From contig JACCIX010000324.1 in assembly GCA_025506515.1 (NCBI GenBank), positions 62,001-126,000 on the forward strand: a stretch of 64,000 nucleotides of DNA, read 5' to 3'. Made by a program: the position numbers and the translations under genes. This DNA is from Flaveria trinervia. Taxonomy: Eukaryota; Streptophyta; Magnoliopsida; Asterales; Asteraceae. Positions 1 to 10,817 of this stretch are shown piece by piece (positions within the stretch are counted from its first letter, which is position 1; each line of letters starts with the position of its first letter). The notes under the pieces are model-generated. The model ran no database searches and was not told the origin of the DNA. It was given only the letters and a program-made list of their open reading frames with translations.

Positions 1-188
1 TTAGTATTCAATATTATTATTAATAATATAGAGAAATGTGAAAGTGAGTATACTGAAGTTTATGATTGTTTCACGCTTATTTAGTTTTATAGATAAATCG
101 ATAGATAGACTAAAAACTCATTAAATAAATAGATTAAATTATGTAAATATGTATATAAAATGAACATGAATAGTTATTATAATATTTT
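1..188. other. AT-rich flank left of E1, no gene
   Basis: This short AT-rich stretch holds no convincing coding frame. It ends in ATTTT, directly before the 5' LTR of E1. The sequence after the 3' LTR of E1 begins with TTTT, preceded by the last A of the LTR, so an ATTTT or TTTT target duplication is plausible but the exact edge is ambiguous by one base. Confidence 0.6.
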
Positions 189-829
189 TGTAACACCCGA
201 ATATTTATTATTTTGAAGCCGGTGAAGAAAGAAAAGAAAATAAAGTCCAAAAGTCGAGGGACCAAACTCGCCACGAAGAAGAAAAGTTGGGAAATGTGGT
301 GATATTAGTAGGGAGAGGGCAGCCCACTCTCCCCACACATCCCATATTTCAGCTTCATAAAGAGAAGAAGAGAGAAAGAAGAGAAAAAGAAGAAAAGTTG
401 GTTCGAGTTGGTTCGAGTTGGTTCGGGTCGCCAAAATCATCGTGAAGCAAGTCAAATCGAAGCTCTTGTCGTTGTGCTCGTTTATGTGAGTTCTAGAACC
501 CCACTTTTACTTGTTTTCAAACGATTTTGGGGCTGGAAAGCATAAAAACCCGTTTTTGTATGTGTATGTGTTTGACCCATTTGGGTGTGATATGTGTGAT
601 GCGTTCGTGTATGTTTCGGGCGTGTGTGGTGGTGCTTGTATGGTGTTATGGTATGCATTCCTAAGGTTTAGGATGGTCGATTTAGGCTTAAAATGGTTTG
701 GATGAGTTTGGAGGCCGAAAACCTTCGGCTGCAGTCGGGATGAACTGCATTCTGCATCAGTTAGGGCTAGGCGACCGACTGGAGGCCGAATGGAGGCCAT
801 ACGGCCGATTAGGGTGCGATTGGGGTCCA

Positions 830-1090
830 TTCGCACGATTGAATGTCATTCGCATGATTGAATGTCCATTCGCACGATTGAAGGTCCATTCGCACGATGA
901 AAGGCCAGTCGCATGGAGGTCATGCGACTGAAGGTCCAGTCGCATAAGTGCTCATTCGCATTAATCCCATTCGCATGAGGTCCATCCGCATTGTCCATTC
1001 GCACGACTGGATGTTCATTCGCATAGGTGTTCATCCGCATGAGTTCATTCGCATAGTGTTCAGTCGCATGGAGGCCACGCGACTGAAGGG
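830..1090 (+). repeat. Short GCG-unit array in E1 LTR
   Basis: Units of about 20 bp built around CATTCGCACGATTGAAGG are repeated with drift, then change into ATTCGCATGAG-type units. The same block in the 3' LTR (about 7755-7870) has fewer units. Related units (CATGCGACTGAAGG or CATGCGCCTAAACAG) occupy the same relative place in the LTRs of X, Y and V. Confidence 0.8.
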
Positions 1091-1492
1091 TGTCCATACG
1101 CCCGAATAGGACTGTTGTACCCGAGGAAGGTGTAGATTGACTTCTGACTTTCGGGGAAAGTGCAGATGTAAGTTTTGACGTAAAGGTTCCCATAGAGTTT
1201 GTAAGATGACGCTCGAGGCCTTAGAAAGCATGTTGGGCATGATGATGATGATGATGTTGCATGATTAAGGCTTGTTATGTATGCATGATGTTGCCCTGTA
1301 TGATGATGATGAATGTGTATGATATGTTCCTTATTATGATGTATGTTATCTCTTGTGGCCCTATGTGTCATGTTAATGAATAAATGAAGTATGATGTAAC
1401 GTAACTGAAAGACAATGAAAGGGGAACATAAAGTAAGAATGCATGCGTTATTGAATGACGAATGAATAAAGGAAAGGCTTGCAAGCATACAA

Positions 1493-1833
1493 TGAGTTGA
1501 GCAACGTGTGGTTGCAAAAGACTCGGATCACAGGCAATCATGGAGATTGCCAATGGGGTGAGCAACGTGTGGTTGCAAGACTCGGATCATAGGCATCATT
1601 AAGATGGCCAGAGAAAGGAGGTGAGCAACTTAGTTTTGCAACAGACTCGGACAACGCGTTATTGTGAAGTTGCCATGAGGTGAGCAACCTTATGGTTGCC
1701 AGAGACTCGGAAAGCATGTTATCGTTAAAACTGGCAATTGGGGAGCAACTTTATGGTTGCAACAGACTCGGTTAGCGCGAATTCATTGGATTGTTAATGA
1801 GGTGAGCGACCCTGTTGTCGCAACAGACTCGAA
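1493..1833 (+). repeat. Six 60-64 bp tandem units with GCAAC/GTTGC hairpins
   Basis: Each unit starts with GGTGAGCAAC, continues with a short loop and GGTTGCAA, then ACAGACTCGG. GCAAC and GTTGC can pair, so each unit could form a small hairpin. Starts are near 1493, 1557, 1620, 1679, 1741 and 1800. The last unit has changed both arms (GCGAC with GTCGC), which keeps the pairing. The array recurs in the 3' LTR at about 8281-8625. Confidence 0.8.
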
Positions 1834-2308
1834 GGAACGAACGTATGAAAGAACAAAAGAATACGTATGAAAGAACGAAGTATGAATGAACGAATGAATG
1901 AATGAAGAAGATAATAATGATATTATCTATGTGTACGTACGATGTGTGATCATGTAAAAGTAACGAAGGGTTTTATATGAAAGTAAAGTATGTTTTGTAA
2001 TAAAACTAGAACTCACTCAGCAACGCTGACTTTTTATATGTTTTCCAGTTGGCAGGTAATGTTTGCTGAGGATGGCATACGTGAAGCTACTCAGCTCTTT
2101 TGGGATGGCATTCTTTTGATTAATGTTTTTGCATTGTAATGCGAACAAGCTATTTTGTAATGAATGTTGTATTAACTTGCAAAAGCTATTACATGGAATG
2201 AAAGATTGGTTTAGTTTTCCGCTGCGTTTTATGAAATACAAATGCAATTATACGTTTTATGTGCGATGAGAACCCATGTAAGCGTCCCGGGAACGGGGCC
2301 TTACAAGT

Positions 2309-2321
2309 TGGTATCAGAGCC
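2309..2321 (+). promoter_or_regulatory. E1 primer binding site (iMet tRNA)
   Basis: TGGTATCAGAGCC lies three bases after the 5' LTR end. It is complementary to the 3' end of plant initiator-Met tRNA, the usual primer for minus-strand DNA synthesis in these elements. Confidence 0.92.
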
Positions 2322-2653
2322 AAAGTTTAAGTGAAATGGGTAAATTTCAAAATAAACCTAATCTTAAACTGAGAATGGAACGGAAAGGGAATAGGATGCC
2401 AATCTGAGTAGGTGCGTGCCATCAGGTATTTTCGTAAAGTTAACCGGTTTTATGTGCGCATGGTATGTGTTATGTGTTGTATGTGGATTTAAATACTGAT
2501 GTAGTCAGGACAGGTAATGCTTGGGGTGTGAAGAGTAAAGTAAGTGGCTAATCACAACTGGCCACTGTAATTAGGGACTTACTATATTTAACATAAACTA
2601 AGCTGTTCCCTTGAATGACTGTATTGGTGTTTGAATCTTTCAGTGTGCGTGTG

Positions 2654-4000
2654 ATGGCCGGAGGTAGATCTTCGAAAGCTTCTAGGGGTGGAGGTCACGG
2701 TGCTGAACTGCGACCTAAGAGGGGGAGACCCAGAGTTGAGAGGGTGGTTCATGAAGAACCAAAGACCCCTCATCCGGAGGGTGGCGATGAAAGCGCCAAT
2801 CTGAGAGCCTCAGTAAAGGAGGCTGTTGTAGAAGAAGTCCATCAGGTCATGCAGAAAATCTTACCGTCTGTGGTGACTGAAGTTATTAAGGCTGTACGAG
2901 AAGGGAAAAGAAAAGAAAGAAACAGATCCTCTGGAGAACAGGAACAACCAGAGCCGGAAACGGTTCTATCTGATGACGAAGAGGAAGAAGAAGAGCCTGT
3001 GCCGGAAACAGCACGAGGTTGTAATTATGGGGCTTTTATGAGATGCAAGCCCCCTAGTTTTGATGGAAACGGCACAGCTGCAGCTGCTCACCGGTGGGTG
3101 AGGGAAATGGAAGTTGTTCTCGATATCAGCGAGTGCCGAGAGGACCAAAAGGTGAAGTTTGCTACCCACTCTTTTGAGGATTCAGCTCTGTGCTGGTGGG
3201 ACAACATTGTCCAAGCTGAGGGTAGTAGGGCCATTGGGAAAATGAAATGGCCTGAGCTGAGAAGGTTGGTGATTGAGGAATTTTGTCCTCATTGGGAAAT
3301 GGACAAGGTCGAAAGGGAGTTCTTGCAACTGGAGGCGGGAACTATGACGCACCAGCAGTACACCACTAAATTCAACGAGATGGCACGTCTGGTGCCAGAT
3401 CAGGTGACACCTTTGTCACGAAAGATTAAAAGATATATTCAGGGTTTGCCAGCGGATATTCGCAGGCACATGATAGCTGTCCGGCCGAGTACGTTTAGGT
3501 CGGCAGTGGATTTGGCAGGGAGATTGTACGATGAGAGAACAATGGTGGTGACTGAGGGTGGAAAGAAGAACGGTGGTGATCGAAACTGGCGGGGGAAGAG
3601 GTTTGGTCGGGGTGATGCCTCGACGGGTAATAAGAAGGCACGAGCGGATGATCGCCGTGTGGTCACACCAAGTGCGGGGTCGAAAAGGTGTGGCAAGTGT
3701 GGAAGGGACCATGGCGGGGAATGTAGGTTTGGGTCAAACTTATGCTTCAAATGTGGGAAGGCGGGGCACCTGGCAAGGGACTGTCGTATAGTCCGGTGCT
3801 ATAACTGTGGTGAAGAGGGTCACGTAAGTAAGGATTGTAAGAAGTTGAGGGCTGAGAGTTCTGGGATGAAGAGAACTGGAGGTGAAGGACCGAGGGCGAG
3901 CGCCAGGGCATTTACCATGACACAGGAGGAAGCTAGGACAGACCCTGATGTCGTGTGGTACGTTTCTGGTGAACCAAACTTTAGCTTCTGTGCTATTTGA
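2654..4000 (+). CDS. gag: E1 Gag (capsid-nucleocapsid)
   Basis: This frame encodes the structural Gag protein that packages element RNA. I start it at the ATG beginning MAGGRSSKAS because the gag of Y begins with the same residues; an earlier in-frame ATG at 2615 would add 13 residues. An acidic, E-rich stretch near residue 100 is followed by a capsid domain (Retrotrans_gag type, from SFDGNGTAAAAHRWVREME to the RYIQGLPADIRRHM region). Three zinc knuckles come next: one with slightly short spacing (CGKCGRDHGGEC), then CFKCGKAGHLARDC and CYNCGEEGHVSKDC with the normal CX2CX4HX4C spacing. The frame ends early because two bases are missing just before the protease, seen by comparison with Y. The final dozen residues are thus off-frame. 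The domains look intact. Confidence 0.88.
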   Translation: MAGGRSSKASRGGGHGAELRPKRGRPRVERVVHEEPKTPHPEGGDESANLRASVKEAVVEEVHQVMQKILPSVVTEVIKAVREGKRKERNRSSGEQEQPEPETVLSDDEEEEEEPVPETARGCNYGAFMRCKPPSFDGNGTAAAAHRWVREMEVVLDISECREDQKVKFATHSFEDSALCWWDNIVQAEGSRAIGKMKWPELRRLVIEEFCPHWEMDKVEREFLQLEAGTMTHQQYTTKFNEMARLVPDQVTPLSRKIKRYIQGLPADIRRHMIAVRPSTFRSAVDLAGRLYDERTMVVTEGGKKNGGDRNWRGKRFGRGDASTGNKKARADDRRVVTPSAGSKRCGKCGRDHGGECRFGSNLCFKCGKAGHLARDCRIVRCYNCGEEGHVSKDCKKLRAESSGMKRTGGEGPRASARAFTMTQEEARTDPDVVWYVSGEPNFSFCAI

Positions 4001-4529
4001 TTCTGGTGCTAGTAGGAGTTTTATTTCTGCTGCTTTCGGTGCTAAGCTGCCTGTTAGTAGTAGACGTGTTGATGCGCCCTTTGATGTAGAAACTGCCATA
4101 GGTAAGTCTACCAGGATTTCGAAGATGATAGAAAACTGTGAGGTGGAATTAGAAGGTCACAAGTTTCCTGTTAGACCGTTCGTGATGACCTTGGGTGGTT
4201 TTGATTTGGTTCTTGGGATGGATTGGTTAGCGGACTTCGAGGCGAACATTGTGTGTCGCAAGAAGATGATTCGGTTGACAGCGCCTGATGGAAGTTTGGT
4301 AACGGTTTATGGTGATCGGGTTACTACGATCCCGAAGGTGATCTCAATGGCGGTGGTGGGAAAGTGTATGAGGCGTGGATGTAGCGCCTACTTGGCTTAT
4401 GTAAAGGATGTAGATGCACTAACACCACAACTGTCTGATGTACCAGTTGTGTGTGACTTTCCAGACGTATTCCCAGAAGATTTACCAGGGGTACACCTGA
4501 CAGAGAAATTGAATTTCAGATTGATCTGA
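3948..4529 (+). pseudogene. E1 aspartic protease, frame-shifted from gag
   Basis: This frame holds the retropepsin-like protease that would cleave the Gag-Pol polyprotein. The catalytic motif is LFDSGASRSFIS, about 20 residues in, and the downstream flap-like hydrophobic part (GGFDLVLGMDWLADF) is typical of Ty3/gypsy proteases. It overlaps the end of gag by 53 bases in another frame. Comparison with Y suggests a two-base loss created the overlap, so it is probably a lesion and not programmed frameshifting. The frame ends at 4529 after a one-base loss near 4488-4500 that shifts the RT linker. There is no ATG that needs to be real, since the protein would be made as part of a polyprotein. Confidence 0.82.
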
Positions 4530-5377
4530 TACCGAGTGCCCAACCTGTTGCCAAGGCACCATATCGGTTAGCTCCGAAGGAGATGAAAGAGTTGATGGAA
4601 CAGTTGCAAGAGTTGCTTGATAAGGGGTTCATTAGACCGAGTATCTCTCCTTGGGGTGCTCCGGTCCTGTTTGTAAAGAAGAAGGATGGTAGTATGAGGA
4701 TGTGCATTGACTACCGCGAGCTGAACAAGTTGATGGTGAAGAACCGCTACCCCTTACCGAGGATAGATGATTTGTTCGATCAGCTTCAGGGTGCCAGTTG
4801 GTTTTCAAGAATAGATCTTCGGTCTGGCTATCATCAGTTGAAGGTAAAGGAACAAGATATCCCTAAAACAGCTTTCCGCACACGCTATGGTCATTACGAG
4901 TTTCGTGTCATGTCCTTTGGTTTGACCAACGCGCCAGCTGCTTTTATGGATCTGATGAACTATGTGTGTCGGCCTATGTTGGATAAATCAGTGATTGTGT
5001 TTATTGATGATATCCTGATTTATTCGAAGAGCGAGATTGAGCATGCCGGTCACATTCGAGAGGTTCTAGAGACGTTGAGAAGGGAGAAATTGTATGCTAA
5101 ATTCTCCAAGTGCGTGTTTTGGTTGCGCGAAGTTCAGTTTTTGGGTCATGTGGTGAATCCTGACGGGCTTATGGTGGACCCGGCGAAGGTGGAGGCGGTT
5201 ATGCAATGGAGGTCACCAAAGACGCCATCCGAGATCCGTAGTTTCTTGGGCTTGGCGGGCTACTATAGAAGATTCATCCAAGACTTCTCTAAGATTGCTT
5301 CTCCACTAACTAAGTTGACCCGAAAGGATGTGAAGTTGTATGGGGTCAAGCTCAATAGAAGGCGTTCGAAGAGCTGA
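4502..5377 (+). pseudogene. E1 reverse transcriptase domain
   Basis: This is the RNA-dependent DNA polymerase of the pol polyprotein. The linker into RT is readable from 4502, and the frame from 4583 is open. Visible motifs are the fingers region (GAPVLFVKKKDGSMRMCIDY), the YPLPRIDDLFDQL block, the SRIDLRSGYHQ motif with the first catalytic Asp, and the FIDDILIYSK box with the catalytic Asp pair (Ty3-type variant of YxDD). The thumb-connection part (FLGLAGYYRRFI) follows. The active-site residues are all present. A one-base deletion at about 5336-5340 throws the frame off before RNase H, so the last dozen residues are not authentic. Confidence 0.88.
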
Positions 5378-5790
5378 AGGCAAGACTGACTCGAGCTCCT
5401 GTTCTGTCATTACCCGATGGAAGCGAAGATCTGGTGGTCTATTCTGATGCTTCCTACTCAGGGTTGGGGTGTGTGTTAATGCAGAGAGGGAAGGTTGTAG
5501 CCTACGCATCCCGGCAGTTGAAAGTTCATGAGGTTAATTATCCCACTCATGACTTGGAGCTAGCAGCCGTGGTCTTTGCGTTAAAGATTTGGAGACACTA
5601 TCTCTACGGGACGAAGTGCACCATATTCACTGACCATAAGAGTCTGAAGTACTTCTTCGAGCAAAAGGACTGAACATGAGGCAGAGGCGATGGTTGGAGC
5701 TTATAAAGGACTATGATTGTGAGATCCACTACCATCCGGGCAAGGCCAATGTAGTGGCGGATGCCCTTAGTCGAAAGGAAAGGCCCGAAC
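5341..5790 (+). pseudogene. E1 RNase H domain, broken
   Basis: This is the RNase H part of pol, which degrades RNA in the RNA-DNA hybrid. The correct frame starts about 5341 and has an in-frame TAG at 5356-5358. The main block is VVYSDASYSGLGCVLMQ, with the first catalytic Asp, then LELAAVVFALKIWRHYLYG with the Glu, then FTDHKSLKYFF with another Asp. A one-base deletion at about 5671-5675 shifts to the next frame, which carries the RWLELIKDYDCEIHYHPGK end and the final VVADALSRK motif. All key acidic residues remain, but the reading frame is cut twice. Confidence 0.82.
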
Positions 5791-5836
5791 CGATTCGGGT
5801 GAAAGCTTATCAACTAATCATGACCTCTGATGTGAT

Positions 5837-6807
5837 GAAGCCCACAAGACTCGATACTCCATCTATCCTGGTGCCACGAAAATGTACCATGACATGAAGA
5901 AAGATTATTGTGGCCGGGTATGAAGCGTGACGTCGTGGAGTATGTGAGTAAGTGCCTTACTTGCTTACAAGTGAAGGCAGAGCATCAAAAGCCGTATGGG
6001 AAGATCCAACCTTTGGATATACCGGAATGGAAGTGGGAGCACATCACCATGGACTTCATTACGAAGCTGCCACGTACTCCGAAAAGGTATGATGCCATAT
6101 GGGTGATAGTTGATCGTCTGACGAAGAGCGCTCATTTTCTACCGATCCGCGAGACGTATTCATCTGAGAGGTTGGCTGATCTATTCATCAGGGAAATTGT
6201 AACTCGTCATGGTGTGCCGGTGTCTATTGTGTCTGATCGCGACACTCGGTTTACATCTAAATTTTGGAAGAAATTGCACGACGCTATGGGGACGAGGTTA
6301 CATATTAGCACGGCTTATCATCCCCAAACCGATGGTCAGTCAGAAAGAACCATTCAGACATTGGAAGACATGTTGCGGGCATGTGTGATCGATTTTGGTG
6401 GAAGTTGGGATGACCACTTACCGTTAGCCGAATTCTCATACAATAACAGCTATCATGCCAGCATTGGTATGCCACCATATGAGATGCTATACGGTAGGAG
6501 ATGCAGAACACCCGTTTGTTGGGGTGATATTGGTCAGAAGGAATTGGGGAGCGTTGAGGTAATCGAGGCTACGACAGAGAAGCTTGAAAAGATTAAAGCC
6601 TTTATGAAGGCAGCCAAAGATAGACAGAAGTCGTATGCTGATAAACGACGTAGGCCAATTGAGTTCCAGGTGGGTGACCGGGTTATGTTGAAGGTCTCAC
6701 CTTGGAAGGGTATTATCCGATTCAGAAAGCGAGGCAAGTTGAGCCCAAGGTATATAGGCCCTTTCCGAATCATTGCTCGAGTGGGAGAGGTGGCCTATAG
6801 ACTGTAG
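5837..6807 (+). pseudogene. E1 integrase, zinc and catalytic domains
   Basis: This part encodes the integrase that joins element DNA to the host chromosome. The zinc-binding region starts about 5837. The second His of the HHCC finger appears as Tyr (SIYPGATKMY) while the CLTC pair is present. A one-base loss near 5910 shifts into the frame that is open to 6807. The catalytic core has MDFITKLP (first Asp), IVSDRDTRF (second Asp) and a Glu in SERTIQTLEDM about 35 residues later. The GPF-like C-terminal block follows (RYIGPFRIIARVGEVAYRL). Between RNase H (ending near 5790) and 5837 the usual linker of roughly 100 residues is much too short, so a segment is missing. A TAG at 6805-6807 ends the frame. 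Confidence 0.85.
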
Positions 6808-7092
6808 TTACCGGATGAGTTAAATAGAATTCACCTGACATTCCATGTATCACATCTGAGAAAGTGCTTAGCAGATGAAAATATGATTGTCCCATTGGAA
6901 GATATCGAATTAGATGAACGGCTCAATTATGTGGAGCAACCAGTGGCAATCATCGACCGAAAGGAGAATAGGCTAAGGAATAAAGTGGTTCCTCTTGTGC
7001 GTGTACAGTGGAAGCACAGGAAGGGATCCGAGTCAACGTGGGAGACTGAGGAAGAAATGAGACAGCATTATCCACGTTTGTTTGACAAATAA
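6808..7092 (+). pseudogene. E1 integrase tail with chromodomain-like region
   Basis: Directly after the TAG the same frame stays open to a TAA at 7090-7092. It begins with LPDELNRIHLTFHVSHLRKC, the usual end of the GPY/F module. It then enters a chromodomain-like segment (EQPVAIIDRKENRLRNK, VPLVRVQWKHR, ESTWETEEEMRQHYPRLF). In chromoviruses this tail is thought to direct integration to marked chromatin. In Y the codon at the stop position is GAG, so this is a single-codon nonsense change. Apart from the stop the region looks intact. Confidence 0.82.
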
Positions 7093-7116
7093 CAGGTTTC
7101 GGGGACGAAACTATTT

Positions 7117-7130
7117 AAGGGGGGTGGACT
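7117..7130 (+). promoter_or_regulatory. E1 polypurine tract
   Basis: AAGGGGGGTGGACT lies directly before the 3' LTR and is the expected primer site for plus-strand DNA synthesis. The same arrangement (AAGGGGGGTAGACT) is found before the 3' LTR of Y. Confidence 0.88.
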
Positions 7131-9100
7131 TGTAACACCCGAATATTTATTATTTTGAAGCCGGTGAAGAAAGAAAAGAAAATAAAGTCCAAAAGTCGAG
7201 GGACCAAACTCGCCAACGAAGAAAAGTGGGAAATGTGGTGATATTAGTAGGGAGAGGGCAGCCCACTCTCCCCACACACCCCACATTTCAGCTTCATAAA
7301 GAGAAGAAGAGAGAAAGAAGAGAAAAGGAGGAAAAGTTGGTTCGAGTTGGTTCGGGTCGCCAAAATCGTCGTGAAGCAAGCCAAATCGAAGATCTTGTCG
7401 TTGTGCTCGTTTATGTGAGTTCTAGAGCCCCACTTTTACTTGTTTTCAAACGATTTTAGGGCTGGAAAGCATAAAAATCCGTTTTTGTATGTGTATGTGT
7501 TTGACCCATTTGGGTGTGATGTGTGTGATGCGTTTCGTGTATGTTTCCGGGCGTGTGTGTGCTTGTATGGTGTTATGGTATGCATTCCTAAGGTTTAGGA
7601 TGGTCGATTTAGGCTTAAAATGGGTTTGGATGAGTTTGGAGGCCGAAAACCCTCGGCTGCAGTCGGGATGAACTGCATTCTGCATCAGTTAGGGCTAGGC
7701 GACCGACTGGAGGCCGAATGGAGGCCATACGACCGATTAGGGTGCGATTGGGGTCCATTCGCACGATTGAATGTCCATTCGCACGATTGAATGTCCATTC
7801 GCACGATTGAAGGTCCATTCGCACGAGTTCATTCGCATAGTGTTCAGTCGCATGGAGGCCACGCGACTGAAGGGTGTCCATACGCCCGAATAGGGCTGTT
7901 GTACCCGAGGAAGGTGTAGATTGACTTCTGACTTTCGGGGGAAAGTGCAGATGTAAGTTTTGACGTAAAGGTTCCCATAGAGTTTGTAAGATGACGCTCG
8001 AGGCCTTAGAAAGCATGTTGGGCATGATGATGATGATGATGTTGCATGATTAAGGCTTGTTATGTATGCATGATTATGCCCTGTATGATGATGATGAATG
8101 TGTATGATATGTTCCTTATTATGATGTATGTTATCTTTCTTGTGGCCCTATGTCATGTTAATGAATAAATGAAGTATGATGTAACGTAAAGTGAAAGATA
8201 ATGAAAGGGGAACATAAAGTAAGAATGCATGCATTATTGAATGACGAATGAATGAAGGAAAGGCTTGCAAGCATACAATGAGGTGAGCAACGTGTGGTTG
8301 CAAAAGACTCGGATCACAGGCAATCATGGAGATTGCCAATGGGGTGAGCAATGTGTGGTTGCAAAAGACTCGGATCATAGGCATCATTAGATGGCCAGAG
8401 AAAGGAGGTGAGCAACTTAGTTGTTGCAACAGACTCGGACAACGCGTTATTGTGAAGTTGCCATGAGGTGAGCAACCCTATGGTTGCAAGAGACTCAGAA
8501 AGCATGCTATCGTTAAAACTGGCAATTGGGGTGAGCAACTTTATGGTTGCAACAGACTCGGTTAGCGCGAAGTCGTTGGGATTGTTAATGTGGTGAGCGG
8601 CCCTGTTGTCGCAACAGACTCGAAGGAACGAACGTATGAAGGAACAAAAGAATACGTATGAAAGAACGAAGTATGAATGAACGAATGAATGAATGAAGAA
8701 GATAATAATAATATTATCTATGTGTACGTACGATGTGTGATCATGTAAAAGTAACGAAGGGTTTTATATGAAAGTAAAGTATGTTTTGTAATAAAACTAG
8801 AACCCACTCAGCAACGCTGACTTTTTATATGTTTTCCAGTTGGCAGGTAATGTTTGCTGAGGATGGCATACCGTGAAGCTACTCAGCTCTTTTGGGATGG
8901 CATTCTTTTGATTAATGTTTTTGCATTGTAATGCGAACAAGCTATTTTGTAATGAATGTTGTATTAACTTGCAAAAGCTTTTACATGAAAATGAAAGATT
9001 GTTTTAGTTTTCCGCTGCGATTTATGAAATACAAATGCAATATTACGTTTTATGTGCGATGAGAACCCAGCTGTAAGCGTCCCGGGAACGGGGCCTTACA
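7131..9100 (+). repeat. E1 3' LTR
   Basis: This is the second LTR copy, with the same ends as 189-2305 and the same internal order. It has fewer short GCG units than the 5' copy (147 bp shorter overall), an array of 60-bp hairpin units at about 8281-8625, and the variant palindrome GATAATAATAATATTATC at 8701-8718. It ends in TTACA at 9100. Confidence 0.93.
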
Positions 9101-10817
9101 TTTTAATGTAAAATATAATTAAATTATATATGTGTAATACTTCAAGAAATAAAACAATTATACAATTTCTTAACTCTATTACGTAAATAGTTTCATTTTT
9201 AAACAATCGTTTTAAGACTTTTTTATAAAAAAATAAAAATTTATAAATATATTATTTTAAAAAAAACCTGTTTTATAATTATTATGGTTGTTTTAAAAAA
9301 ACTGTTTTAAAATATTTCACATGTTTATAATATAACTTTACGATTCAACACGTGTACATTTTGAATTTCAATCGAAAGGTTAGAGAGACCATTGTGGTGA
9401 TGAAAACGTATTTGCATGTCAAAATTTATCTTTAACAACAAATCAAACCTGAAAAGTTGGAAGACAAATTGTAATCATATCAATAATAAACCAAAATTCA
9501 CTATAACAACGAACAACTAAAGGTTAGATGTGGTGACTGGTGTTGTAAGTGTTGCCTTTTAGACGCACATTTATAATCAACGGTATCAACAACGCATATA
9601 CATATCACGCCCTTAAAAATATTTTTTTTTAAAAATAATATAGCAATAGTCGTATAAAAGTATAGGGAATAAAACATCACTCTATAGCATAAATTTTAAA
9701 AATGTCCTAACACTTAAAAAAGTGCACAACTATTTTTATGTAGACGATATAAATGAAAGAATTCAAATGGAAAACTATTTTTGTTCTTATTTAGTCATTG
9801 AACTAACATCCTATTAATTACAGTTTTGCAACAAATATCAATCTTACAGATTAATTCAATGCAGTCACTGAAATTTCTTTCTTACACTTCCTATTAAAAG
9901 TTTCATTTTTATTATTTGACCCCTTCTTCAACTTTCCTGTTTATTTACTGTTATAATGAGTTTTGATTATCCAGGGTTACCTATTTTTTTATAACACATT
10001 ACGTTTAATCTATTACAAGGATACATCTAATTTACGCATATTGTTGCAAAAGCGTGAGCTGTTAAACTAACACAAGTTCGTACAATCCCCAAATTGCCCA
10101 TACACATGTGTCGTGTGCTAAAGATTTGCTATAAGAAGTTGCCCTCAATTATTATATAACGAAACAATCTTATTAATTTAGTTCATTAGTTAGCAAAAAT
10201 GAAAAAAAGACTTAAGAGGACAAAGGTAGGGTTAGGGTCACATGGGTTTTGAACTATGAGATGATCGTATGGGGCTGGTGAATCACAATCATCATCATTG
10301 CTTGTGACAGTATATGGAAATTAAGAATAGTTGGCATATGATTTGTTGCTTTTTTTCAAGCTTCGGTTTGCTTTTTCGAGTAATTGGAACTCCATCCTGT
10401 ATCATCCTTACTTTTTCCCCTAAAACAACAACATTTCCGGATCAATCTTGTATTATTTTCTTTCACCAACCCCTTTTCTATGTTTATTTATTTCATATTT
10501 AAACACTAGTATTTGCATATTTATACAACTCCATTATTAATTTCACATAGAAAAATGGATAAAACACATTGACAATTTCATAAATCACAAAAAAAATGCT
10601 AATTAGGAGACGAGAGTGTAATTCTGTCCATATCTATATACATCATGCTAGAAATAAGAATCCATCTCTATAACCATGCAAAATTTTGCCACGGATTCTA
10701 AAGCTAAATAACTTAAAAGAGGAAATAATATTAAACATTATAAGGTCAAAATCCATTTAAATATATGTTAAAAAATCATTTTAGTTTAAAGTTATATGCT
10801 TAATTAATTTCATTTAC
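9101..10817. other. AT-rich DNA without genes
   Basis: The sequence is AT-rich with many homopolymer runs and no convincing frame on either strand. The longest forward frame (10314-10502) is 62 codons with no recognisable motif. I see no repeats that match the rest of the window. Confidence 0.6.

Larger units (their letters stand above)
189..2305 (+). repeat. E1 5' LTR
   Basis: The LTR runs from TGTAACACCC to GGGGCCTTACA and is repeated at 7131-9100. It is 2117 bp against 1970 bp for the 3' copy. Most of the difference lies in a block of short GCG-containing units (about 830-1080), where the 5' copy has extra units. Other parts are a GAT-type triplet run near 1237-1256, six 60-64 bp tandem units at 1493-1833, a GATAATAATGATATTATC palindrome at 1910-1927 and an ACGT-containing stretch just after it. 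Transcription control and polyadenylation signals are expected here but I cannot place them. Confidence 0.93.
189..9100 (+). mobile_element. E1: Ty3/gypsy chromovirus, Tekay/Del type
   Basis: This is a complete-length LTR retrotransposon of 8.9 kb. In order it has a 5' LTR, an iMet primer site, gag, protease, reverse transcriptase, RNase H, integrase with a C-terminal chromodomain-like region, a polypurine tract and a 3' LTR. The order PR-RT-RH-INT is the Ty3/gypsy order. Long LTRs, a gag with several zinc knuckles and a chromodomain-like tail point to the Tekay/Del lineage. The LTRs look very similar apart from repeat-copy changes, so insertion was fairly recent. Pol carries at least four single-base or two-base frame breaks, two in-frame stops and a missing segment, so this copy cannot make a complete polyprotein. 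Confidence 0.93.

Noticed and set aside
507..1488. Several minus-strand frames in the E1 LTR with Arg/Met/His-rich repeats
   Set aside because: They are readings of the short LTR repeats and differ between the LTRs; similar frames in X and V arise in the same way.
1493..1833. Regularly spaced direct repeats with palindromic ends, CRISPR-like at first sight
   Set aside because: They are inside both LTRs of a plant retrotransposon, the units are tandem with drift over their entire length, and there are no unique spacers.
3948..4000. Programmed gag-pol frameshift in E1
   Set aside because: Y has two more bases here and would be in one frame, so the overlap in E1 is better seen as a two-base deletion.
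10314..10502. Small hydrophobic protein
   Set aside because: It is a lone 62-codon frame in AT-rich DNA without a motif, repeats or context.
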